Shown here piece after piece: positions 1 through 6,894 of a DNA stretch of 7,374 bases. Location of the stretch: assembly GCA_028717865.1 (NCBI GenBank), contig JAQUMZ010000123.1, positions 1-7,374 of the forward strand, read 5' to 3'. A model generated the notes under the pieces. The model was given only the letters and a program-made list of their open reading frames with translations, was not told the origin of the DNA and ran no database searches. This stretch comes from Elusimicrobiota bacterium. GTDB taxonomy: Bacteria; Elusimicrobiota; Elusimicrobia; UBA1565; UBA9628. The position numbers and the translations under genes are program-made. Within the stretch, counting starts at the first letter, position 1; each line of letters begins with the position of its first letter.

Positions 1-14
1 ATTAAACTAATCCC

Positions 15-704
15 ATGCGAGGCAGCCGGGTTAGTCGTTCCAGCCGCGCGACGGTGGCAAGCCTGACGAGTTTTGGAAGACGGCTTCCCGCCGCCGAGGA
101 GTTGGAACCCAGCACTGTCATCCGGAGCATTCGTAACGCGCTGTTAATGAGCCAAGCGCAGCTTGCCAAACGCGCGGGCATGCCGCAGTCGCATCTGGCC
201 AAGATCGAGACGGGGAAGGTCGATTTGCAACTCGGCACTCTCCGGCGCATATTTCGCGCTATGTCCTGCGAAGCCGTTGTGCTGCCCAGGTTCCTTAAAC
301 CCATTCGTATCGTATTGGAAGAACGGATCAAGGCCGTCGCGCGCCGCAATGTGGCGCGAGCCACCGGCGTCTCGTCTGGGGCGGGCCCGGGTTTGGAGGA
401 CAATACGTTGCGGGATTTGGTCCGCTCGGAAGAGAAGCGTCTGGCGCGATCTCGTTCATCCGCCATCTGGGATGAGCCGGCCATGGCCGGAGCGGGGGGC
501 GAAGGGGCGCTTTTGCGCGACGCCCCGGTTCGCCTGGTCGACAAGGAAGATGATCGGGAGACGCTGCGTTTCTGGCTCGCTCAGCCTCCCGAGGCGCGCA
601 TAAGCGCCGTGGAATTCCTCAGGAGACAATGCTACATGGTCACGGGCAAGACCAGGCTGCCTCGCATGGAACGAACGATCCAATTGAGGGAGCGCCGCGC
701 ATGA
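15..704 (+). CDS. XRE-family helix-turn-helix regulator with fused C-terminal helical domain, probable antitoxin-like partner of the next gene
   Basis: Predicted cytoplasmic DNA-binding protein of 229 residues. Residues about 35-90 form an XRE/Cro-type helix-turn-helix (MSQAQLAKRAGMPQSHLAKIE is the typical core, near 45-65). A helical stretch follows and ends at an SSAIWDE motif (148-154), where related short XRE proteins, as I recall them, usually stop. After a glycine-rich linker (about 157-170), residues 174-229 form a second, charged helical segment (DRETLRFWL, then AVEFLRRQ). This resembles small proteins encoded beside nucleotidyltransferases. The ATG at 15 is the first start after an in-frame TAA at 3-5. 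No Shine-Dalgarno is visible and only 14 bases lie upstream; GTG at 54 is an alternative. The stop overlaps the next start by 4 bp (ATGA), so the two are co-translated. GC is lower than in the genes from 1167 on. Repression of its own operon and neutralisation of the neighbour are inferences. The XRE call is firm; the role is not. Confidence 0.8.
   Translation: MRGSRVSRSSRATVASLTSFGRRLPAAEELEPSTVIRSIRNALLMSQAQLAKRAGMPQSHLAKIETGKVDLQLGTLRRIFRAMSCEAVVLPRFLKPIRIVLEERIKAVARRNVARATGVSSGAGPGLEDNTLRDLVRSEEKRLARSRSSAIWDEPAMAGAGGEGALLRDAPVRLVDKEDDRETLRFWLAQPPEARISAVEFLRRQCYMVTGKTRLPRMERTIQLRERRA
686..692 (+). promoter_or_regulatory. Shine-Dalgarno of the nucleotidyltransferase gene
   Basis: GAGGGAG lies 8 bases before the ATG at 701, inside the end of the XRE gene. 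It decides the ATG at 701 over the upstream in-frame ATG at 629, which has no such site and would extend the protein far into the XRE gene. Confidence 0.6.
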
Positions 705-1159
705 CCGAAATTAATCCCGACTTCGCGGATTTTATCATCGAGCTCAAGCGTCACCGCGTCCAATTCGTCATTGTGGGCGCTTTCGCCTTGGCCCATCTGG
801 GTTTTCCGCGGGCCACGGGCGACATGGATATTTGGGTCAAGCCGACGCAGGCCAATGCCCGAGCCCTGTTGCTGGCGCTTGAGGGATTCGGCTTCAAGTG
901 TCTGGGAATCAACCAGGAGGATATACTTTCCGGAAAAATTATTCAGATGGGCTATCCGCCGGTGCGCATTGACGTCATAACGGTCTTGGACGGCCTGACC
1001 ACGGAAGAGATATGGGACAGCCGGACCGGGGGGCCGTTCGGAGAGCGGAAGGTCTATTATCTCGGGCGATCCGCTTTCATTAAGAACAAGCGCGCCGCGG
1101 CTCGAAAGAAAGACCTGATCGATTTGGGGGTCCTTGGCGAATCTCCGGATGCCGCTTAG
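701..1159 (+). CDS. Small nucleotidyltransferase (DNA polymerase beta fold, DUF6036/AbiEii-like)
   Basis: Protein of 152 residues with the minimal nucleotidyltransferase signature. There is a G-A-x-A-L motif at 26-30 (canonical families have GG or GA here), then R37-x-T39, the catalytic acidic pair D41-x-D43 and a probable third acid, D91, in the RIDVIT strand. The C-terminal segment NKRAAARKKDLIDLGVL (129-145) matches the lysine-rich end typical of DUF6036-type proteins. Such enzymes transfer a nucleotide to RNA, protein or small molecules. In AbiE and related modules they act as toxins paired with a DNA-binding antitoxin, whereas in MNT/HEPN pairs the nucleotidyltransferase is the antitoxin. 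No HEPN partner is present here, so the layout (regulator first, nucleotidyltransferase second, 4-bp overlap) looks more like AbiE. The substrate is unknown. All visible catalytic residues are intact, so the gene looks functional. The lower GC matches the XRE gene and not the downstream genes. Confidence 0.8.
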   Translation: MTEINPDFADFIIELKRHRVQFVIVGAFALAHLGFPRATGDMDIWVKPTQANARALLLALEGFGFKCLGINQEDILSGKIIQMGYPPVRIDVITVLDGLTTEEIWDSRTGGPFGERKVYYLGRSAFIKNKRAAARKKDLIDLGVLGESPDAA

Positions 1160-1166
1160 CATCGCC

Positions 1167-2396
1167 ATGAGCGCGAAATACATGCTGCGTGCTTTCGGCT
1201 GCCGGGTCAACCAGGCCGAGAGCGACGAACTGCGCGGGCGGCTGGCGGCGGCCGGCTGGTCCGAGGCGGGCAACCTGGCCGAGGCCGGGCTCTGCGTCGT
1301 CAACACCTGCACCGTCACCCGCGACGCCGACCGCCAGACCCTGAAGTTCCTGCGCAAGGCCGCCCGCGAGGCGCCCGGGGCGCGCTTGGTCGTCACCGGC
1401 TGCCTGGCCGAGCGCGCGCCGCAGGCCGTCCGGGCCGCCGCCCCGGCCGCGGTCGTGGTGGGCAACGCGGACAAGCGCTCCATCCCGGAGCTGCTCGGGC
1501 TGGGGGCGCAAGAGGAGACGCCGTTTCCCGCGCGGTCCCGGGCTTTCTTGAAAATCCAGGACGGCTGCGACGGGGCCTGCGCCTACTGCGTGGTGCCGCG
1601 GGTGCGCCCCGAATTGGCGAGCCTCCCCGCCCCCGAGGTCGAGGCGCGCCTGCGGCGGCTGGCCGCGGCGGGCATCGGCGAGATCGTGCTCTGCGGCGTG
1701 CGCCTGGGGCGCTACCGCTGGGGCGAGATCGATCTATGCGGACTTTTGGAGCGGCTGCTTGGCCTGCCGGGCAACTTCCGCATCCGATTGTCTTCCTTGG
1801 AAATCGGCGAGGCCGGGGATCGCCTGGGGGAGCTGATCGCCGGCTCCGCTGGGAGGCTTTGCCCGCATCTGCACCTGCCTTTGCAGTCCGGTTCGGACTC
1901 GGTTCTGAGGCGCATGGGCCGGCCCTACCGGGCCGCGGATTTCGCCCGCCGCCTGGAGGCGCTGCGCCGCGCCATCCCCGGACTGGCGGTCTTCACGGAC
2001 ATCATCACGGGCTTTCCGGGAGAATCGTGGCGCGAGCACGCCGAATCCATCGCCTTCGCCAGCGGGCCGGGCTTGCGCGGCCTGCACGTGTTCCGCTACT
2101 CGCCGCGCGAGGCAACCGCGGCCGCGGCCATGCCGGCTCAGGTTCCGCCGGAGGCGTCGCGCGGGCGCCTGGAGGATTGGCGCCGGCTCGATGCCATTCT
2201 GCGCCGGGCCCACGTCGAGCAGGCCGCCGGCCAGCCGCGCGTGGTCGCCCCCTTGGGGGGCGGGGCCGAAGGCGTCACGGAGGACTTCCTGACCGTCGCC
2301 CTGCGCGGCGCAACGGGGCCCGGTCTGTGGCGCGTGCGCCTGGCCGGCCGGGGTGAGGCGCCCGCGGCCGAGGTCCTGGGCCCTTTGGCCCAATGA
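1167..2396 (+). CDS. mtaB: MtaB-like tRNA methylthiotransferase (radical SAM)
   Basis: Predicted 409-residue enzyme of the methylthiotransferase family. MtaB converts t6A to ms2t6A at position 37 of tRNAs decoding ANN codons, using S-adenosylmethionine and two [4Fe-4S] clusters. The N-terminal UPF0004 domain has its three cluster cysteines C12 (FGCRVNQAES), C48 (NTCTVT) and C79 (TGC). The radical-SAM motif is C134-x3-C138-x2-C141. Family motifs LPLQSGSD, FTDIITGFPGES and HVFRYSPREAT follow, and a TRAM-like RNA-binding tail lies at about 365-409. The RSR-type motif usually found just after the radical-SAM cysteines is absent (VRPELASLPAPEV), and LTGIH is replaced by LCGVR, so this is a divergent member. 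ATG 1167, 7 bp past the previous stop, best fits the family N-terminus; ATG 1149 and TTG 1134 would overlap the nucleotidyltransferase gene. No strong Shine-Dalgarno is seen. The MtaB subfamily is favoured over MiaB by the AFGCRVNQAES start. Confidence 0.88.
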   Translation: MSAKYMLRAFGCRVNQAESDELRGRLAAAGWSEAGNLAEAGLCVVNTCTVTRDADRQTLKFLRKAAREAPGARLVVTGCLAERAPQAVRAAAPAAVVVGNADKRSIPELLGLGAQEETPFPARSRAFLKIQDGCDGACAYCVVPRVRPELASLPAPEVEARLRRLAAAGIGEIVLCGVRLGRYRWGEIDLCGLLERLLGLPGNFRIRLSSLEIGEAGDRLGELIAGSAGRLCPHLHLPLQSGSDSVLRRMGRPYRAADFARRLEALRRAIPGLAVFTDIITGFPGESWREHAESIAFASGPGLRGLHVFRYSPREATAAAAMPAQVPPEASRGRLEDWRRLDAILRRAHVEQAAGQPRVVAPLGGGAEGVTEDFLTVALRGATGPGLWRVRLAGRGEAPAAEVLGPLAQ

Positions 2397-2415
2397 GGCG
2401 CCAGTCCATCGACCC

Positions 2416-2444
2416 TTGAGCCGCACGTTGGAAACGGCTATCTT
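2416..2444 (+). promoter_or_regulatory. Possible upstream sigma-70 promoter of the HIT-rpsU-dnaG-rpoD operon
   Basis: TTGAGC (2416-2421), a 17-bp spacer and TATCTT (2439-2444) match the sigma-70 consensus at 4 of 6 bases each. It lies just after the mtaB stop, in an AT-richer patch. Transcripts from it would carry a leader of about 50 bases. It is weaker than the downstream candidate and may be chance. Confidence 0.25.
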
Positions 2445-2454
2445 AAAACGTCTC

Positions 2455-2484
2455 TTGCGAGGAGGCTTGGAAGACCGCTATAAT
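2455..2484 (+). promoter_or_regulatory. Sigma-70-type promoter directly before the HIT gene
   Basis: TTGCGA (2455-2460, 4 of 6 to consensus), an 18-bp spacer and a perfect TATAAT (2479-2484). The expected transcription start is near 2490-2492, only about 7-9 bases before the ATG at 2499. The message would therefore be leaderless or nearly so. The primary sigma factor encoded downstream has the residues of regions 2.4 and 4.2 expected to read this kind of promoter. The neighbouring GAGGAGG (2459-2465) is too far (33 bases) from the start codon to be a useful ribosome site. Confidence 0.55.
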
Positions 2485-2498
2485 CCTTAGCTTACGTG

Positions 2499-2840
2499 AT
2501 GAACGACTGCATTTTCTGCAAGATCGCCGCGCGCCGGATTCCCTCCCAGAACGTCTACGAAGACGAGAGCGCGGCGGCCTTCAAGGACCTCAACCCGCAG
2601 GCGCCGGTTCATATCCTCATCGTTCCCAAAAAACACATTTCCGGCCTGGACGCCTGCCGCCGAGAGGACGCCGCTCTGCTGGGGCACCTGCAGCTCGTGG
2701 CGGCGAAGCTCGCGGCCGAAAACGGCATCGCCGGCGGCTACCGGCTGCTGACCAACAACGGGCGCGGCGCCGGCCAGAGCGTGGACCATTTGCACTATCA
2801 TCTGCTCGGAGGCCGCCCCCTGGCTTGGCCGCCCGGATGA
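2499..2840 (+). CDS. hinT: HIT-family nucleotide hydrolase/transferase (HinT-like)
   Basis: Protein of 113 residues, normal length for HinT/PKCI-type histidine-triad proteins, which hydrolyse adenosine phosphoramidates and aminoacyl adenylates in the cytoplasm. The N-terminal CIFCKI (C4, C7) begins the zinc-site pattern seen in many bacterial members. The catalytic histidine triad is SVDHLHYHLLGG with H97, H99 and H101, followed by the usual RPLAWPPG end. The middle (HILIVPKKHI) gives the conserved strand and nucleotide-pocket histidine region. The start must lie after an in-frame TAA at 2481-2483, leaving GTG 2496 or ATG 2499. ATG is chosen because it gives the family N-terminus, but neither has a Shine-Dalgarno. 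The gene is the first of a run with rpsU (33 bp), dnaG and rpoD, all in the same direction, so it probably shares their transcript. Family certain; the exact substrate is not. Confidence 0.92.
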   Translation: MNDCIFCKIAARRIPSQNVYEDESAAAFKDLNPQAPVHILIVPKKHISGLDACRREDAALLGHLQLVAAKLAAENGIAGGYRLLTNNGRGAGQSVDHLHYHLLGGRPLAWPPG

Positions 2841-2851
2841 GATTCCGAAAA

Positions 2852-2860
2852 AAGAGGTGG
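2852..2860 (+). promoter_or_regulatory. Ribosome binding site of rpsU
   Basis: AAGAGGTGG in the 33-bp gap ends 13 bases before the rpsU ATG at 2874. The spacing is longer than usual but no better start fits. It is the only clear Shine-Dalgarno-like site in the gap. Confidence 0.45.
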
Positions 2861-2873
2861 TGAACTCAAATCC

Positions 2874-3074
2874 ATGGTTTTTGTCAAGCTGCGTGAGGGC
2901 GAGAGCGTAGACGAGGCCTTGCGGCGCTTCAAGCGCGAATGCGAGCGCAACGGCATCCTCAAGGAAATCAAGCGCCGGGAGCGTTACGTCTCCCCGAGCG
3001 TGAAGCGCAAGCTCAAGGCGGCGGAAGCGCGCCGCAAGATGCGCCGGGCCAAGCGCCGGCGCACCGTCGGCTGA
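2874..3074 (+). CDS. rpsU: 30S ribosomal protein S21
   Basis: Small basic protein of 66 residues, close to the 71 of E. coli S21. The opening VKLREGESVDEALRRFKREC is the S21 signature. It is followed by RYVSPSVKRKLKAAEARRK and an arginine/lysine-rich tail that contacts 16S rRNA. S21 sits on the 30S platform near the anti-Shine-Dalgarno end of 16S rRNA and helps initiation on mRNA. The start at 2874 gives the normal N-terminus (MVFVKL). The gene lies between the HIT gene and dnaG, the conserved S21-primase-sigma order. A strong hairpin right after its stop probably trims most transcripts here, so S21 would be made in large excess over primase. Confidence 0.96.
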   Translation: MVFVKLREGESVDEALRRFKRECERNGILKEIKRRERYVSPSVKRKLKAAEARRKMRRAKRRRTVG

Positions 3075-3082
3075 CCGTCGTC

Positions 3083-3124
3083 GGGCCGCCGGCGGGGGCG
3101 TTCCCCGCCGGCGGCGCCCATTTT
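3083..3124 (+). terminator. Intrinsic terminator/attenuator between rpsU and dnaG
   Basis: A perfect 13-bp GC stem (3085-3097 pairing with 3103-3115) has a 5-base loop (GCGTT). Two more pairs can form at its base past a one-base bulge (3083-3084 with 3117-3118). Four T (3121-3124) follow at once. The T run is short, so read-through is likely, which fits an attenuator ahead of the essential dnaG and rpoD. A terminator between rpsU and dnaG is established for E. coli. The structure ends immediately before the dnaG ATG at 3125. Confidence 0.75.
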
Positions 3125-4852
3125 ATGCCATTGATCCCGGAAGAGACCCTGGAATCCATACGCGCGCGCCTCGACATCGTCGAGCTGGTGCGGGATTTCG
3201 TCCCGCAGCTGCAGCGCGCGGGGCGCAATTTCAAGGCGCGCTGCCCGTTCCACCAGGAGCGCACGCCCTCCTTCGTGGTCACCCCGGAGCGCCAGTCGTT
3301 TCATTGTTTCGGCTGCGGGGCGGGGGGCGACATATTCGCCTTCGCCATGAAGATGGAGTCCCTGAGCTTCTCCGAGGCCGTGGAAAAGCTGGCCGGCCGG
3401 GCCGGGGTCAAGATCGTCAAGAGCGACGAGCCCATGGGGCCGGCCGAGGCCGAGCGCCTCAAGCTGAAGGAATTGCTGGAGCTGGCGGCGAATTTCTACC
3501 ACGAGACGCTGCTCAAGACCTCGGCCGCCGCTCCCGCCCGCGCCTACCTGGAGCGCCGCGGAGTTTCGACGGAGGTCATCGCGGCCTTCCGCCTGGGCTA
3601 CGCGCCCAAAGCCGGGACCCTGGCGGCCAAGGCCGAGCGCAAGGGCTTCTCCCGGGAGCTCATCGTCAAGGCCGGCCTGGCCAGCCCCAAGCCGGGGGGG
3701 CTGCGGGATTACTTCTTCGACCGCGTCCTCTATCCGATCGAGGACGCCAAGGGCGCGGTCGTGGGCTTCGGGGCGCGGGCCTTGGGCGAGGCCATGCCCA
3801 AGTACCTGAATTCGCCGGAATCTCCGGTGTTTTCCAAGGGGCGGGTGCTTTACGGACTTTTCCGCGGCTTGCCGACGGTGCGCAAGGAGCGCCAGGTCGT
3901 GCTCATGGAAGGCTACATGGACGTCATGGCCGCGCACCAGTTCGGCCTGGCGATCGCTTGCGCGCCGCTGGGGACGGCGCTGACCCTGGACCAGGCGGCC
4001 CTCATCAAGCGCTACGCGTCGTCGGCGACGGTGGTTTTCGACGCCGACCGCGCCGGCCTCAGCGCGGCCCTGCGCGGCGCCGAGCTGCTTCTGTCCGCGG
4101 GGCTGGGCGTGCGCATCGCCACCGTCCCGGAGGGCAAGGACCCGGACGAGTTCCTGCACGCCCGCGGCCGCCAGGCTTTCGCCGACTGCCTGGCCGGCGC
4201 GGCGGACCTGGCCGAGTTTCAGACGGAGCTGGCGCTGCGGCGCTGCGGCCCCGAGCCGGGGCCGGCGGAGAAATCGGCCGTGGCCCGGGAGGTGCTGGAG
4301 ACCGTGGCGCGCTGTCCCGACGAGATCGTGAAGGCCGAATGGCTGCGGCGCCTGGCCGGCCGGCTGGACGTGGACGAGGAGTCCCTGCGCCTGCAGCTGC
4401 ATCGGCGGCCGGGGCTCAAGGCTGCGCGGTCCGAGCCTCGGGCTCCGCGTCCCGCGGGGATGGCGGGAGACGAGGCGGACCTGCTGCTGCACGCCTTCAT
4501 GGGCCCCGAGCTTTTCGCGCGCCTGCGGCCGGAGGATTTCGCGTCCGAGGCGGGGCGGCGCATATACGAGGCGCTCGAGGCGCTGCGGCCGTGGCCGGCG
4601 GACTGGCCCGCCCGGGCCCGGGCCAAACTGTCCGAGCCGGACAACGCCCTGCTCCAGGAACTCGTGGTCCGGGCCGGGGAATTGGACGCGGGGGGGGCGG
4701 CCGAGCGTCTGGAGGCCATCCTGGCCCGCCGGCGGGCCCAGTCGCGCTACGAGGAACTGCGCGCGCTCAACCGGCGCGCGCCGCTGGGCGCCGAGCAGCT
4801 CCAGGAGTACATGCGGTTGGCCGTAGAGTTGAAGGGTTCGCGCAAGACGTGA
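3125..4852 (+). CDS. dnaG: DNA primase
   Basis: Protein of 575 residues (E. coli DnaG has 581) that makes RNA primers at the replication fork with the DnaB helicase. The N-terminal CHC2 zinc-binding domain has C40, H43, C61 and C64 in CPFH...CFGC. The TOPRIM catalytic core shows EGYMDV with E262 and FDADRAG with D306 and D308, then the EGKDPDEFL motif. The last ~120 residues are an alanine-rich helical domain, in the place of the helicase-binding domain. The ATG at 3125 gives the family N-terminus (MPLIPEETLESIRARLDIVELV), and no other start in frame lies between the rpsU stop and here. No Shine-Dalgarno exists, because the hairpin at 3083-3118 and a T run fill the space. The long frames overlapping it on both strands are effects of high GC. 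rpoD follows after 14 bp. Confidence 0.96.
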   Translation: MPLIPEETLESIRARLDIVELVRDFVPQLQRAGRNFKARCPFHQERTPSFVVTPERQSFHCFGCGAGGDIFAFAMKMESLSFSEAVEKLAGRAGVKIVKSDEPMGPAEAERLKLKELLELAANFYHETLLKTSAAAPARAYLERRGVSTEVIAAFRLGYAPKAGTLAAKAERKGFSRELIVKAGLASPKPGGLRDYFFDRVLYPIEDAKGAVVGFGARALGEAMPKYLNSPESPVFSKGRVLYGLFRGLPTVRKERQVVLMEGYMDVMAAHQFGLAIACAPLGTALTLDQAALIKRYASSATVVFDADRAGLSAALRGAELLLSAGLGVRIATVPEGKDPDEFLHARGRQAFADCLAGAADLAEFQTELALRRCGPEPGPAEKSAVAREVLETVARCPDEIVKAEWLRRLAGRLDVDEESLRLQLHRRPGLKAARSEPRAPRPAGMAGDEADLLLHAFMGPELFARLRPEDFASEAGRRIYEALEALRPWPADWPARARAKLSEPDNALLQELVVRAGELDAGGAAERLEAILARRRAQSRYEELRALNRRAPLGAEQLQEYMRLAVELKGSRKT

Positions 4853-4855
4853 CAC

Positions 4856-4860
4856 GGGAG
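4856..4860 (+). promoter_or_regulatory. Shine-Dalgarno of rpoD
   Basis: GGGAG in the 14-bp gap, 6 bases before the ATG at 4867. It settles the start of the sigma factor, since the same frame stays open far upstream through dnaG. Confidence 0.6.
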
Positions 4861-4866
4861 ACGACC

Positions 4867-6582
<1,716 letters not shown>

Positions 6583-6584
6583 CC

Positions 6585-6875
6585 TTGAACCCGGACCGCC
6601 GGCGGCGCCATCCCGCCTTCGAGGGCGTGGTCTTCGGCCTCGCCATCCTGCTGGCCGGGATCGTCGCTTTTTACTCGATCGAGCGCTACGCCGCGCGCCG
6701 CGCGCCGCCGCAGCCGCCGCCGCTGCCGGCGGGGGCGACCACGGCCGGAAGCCCGCCGGGGGGGCCGGCCGCGCAGTCCGTGGTTTCCGGCCTGCCGCCC
6801 ATGCGCTTCTCGCGCGTGAGCTCGTCGCGCGCGCGCCGCATAGACGTCCCACCGCCGGCTGCCGGCGGGAAGTAG
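6585..6875 (+). CDS. Small proline-rich single-pass membrane protein, unknown function
   Basis: Not recognised. An open frame of 96 residues starts at TTG 6585, 2 bp after the rpoD stop. The N-terminus is strongly basic (NPDRRRRHP), then comes one hydrophobic segment (residues ~15-33, GVVFGLAILLAGIVAFYSI). After that is a proline/alanine/glycine-rich tail with a basic patch near the end (SSSRARRIDVPPP). The positive-inside rule would put the N-terminus in the cytoplasm and the tail outside. Codons end mostly in G or C like the other chromosomal genes, which supports but does not prove coding in such GC-rich DNA. TTG 6585 lacks a good Shine-Dalgarno but could be read by coupling to rpoD; GTG 6627 is an alternative, though it would cut into the membrane segment. 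It could be an inner-membrane accessory or a pilus/secretion-type small protein; no motif decides. Confidence 0.5.
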   Translation: MNPDRRRRHPAFEGVVFGLAILLAGIVAFYSIERYAARRAPPQPPPLPAGATTAGSPPGGPAAQSVVSGLPPMRFSRVSSSRARRIDVPPPAAGGK

Positions 6876-6894
6876 CGGGAAGTTTCAGTTCCCG
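6876..6894. terminator. Possible bidirectional terminator hairpin at the convergent gene ends
   Basis: CGGGAA (6876-6881) pairs with TTCCCG (6889-6894) over a 7-base loop, directly after the stop of the membrane-protein gene and covering the stop codon of the minus-strand phosphatase gene. A second GC stem (6852-6857 with 6863-6868) lies just before it, inside the coding end. There is no T run on either strand, so intrinsic termination is doubtful. Confidence 0.3.

Noticed and set aside
1..14. AT-rich edge as a -10 box of the XRE gene
   Set aside because: Only 14 bases are visible, with no -35 region in the window.
632..1483. A 283-codon minus-strand frame spanning the nucleotidyltransferase gene and the start of mtaB
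   Set aside because: It crosses two well-supported plus-strand genes and a composition break, and shows no domain.
2419..2439. A 5-bp stem (AGCCG/CGGCT) after mtaB as a terminator
   Set aside because: The stem is short with an 11-base loop, and no T run follows; it overlaps the candidate promoter.
2459..2465. GAGGAGG as the Shine-Dalgarno of the HIT gene
   Set aside because: It lies 33 bases before the ATG, and an in-frame TAA at 2481-2483 rules out a nearer start in that frame.
3304..4866. The rpoD frame staying open for about 520 codons upstream through dnaG
   Set aside because: The upstream part overlaps the certain dnaG gene and is rich in Gly/Arg/Ala/Pro, typical of a shifted frame in GC-rich DNA. 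GGGAG before ATG 4867 and the family N-terminus set the real start.
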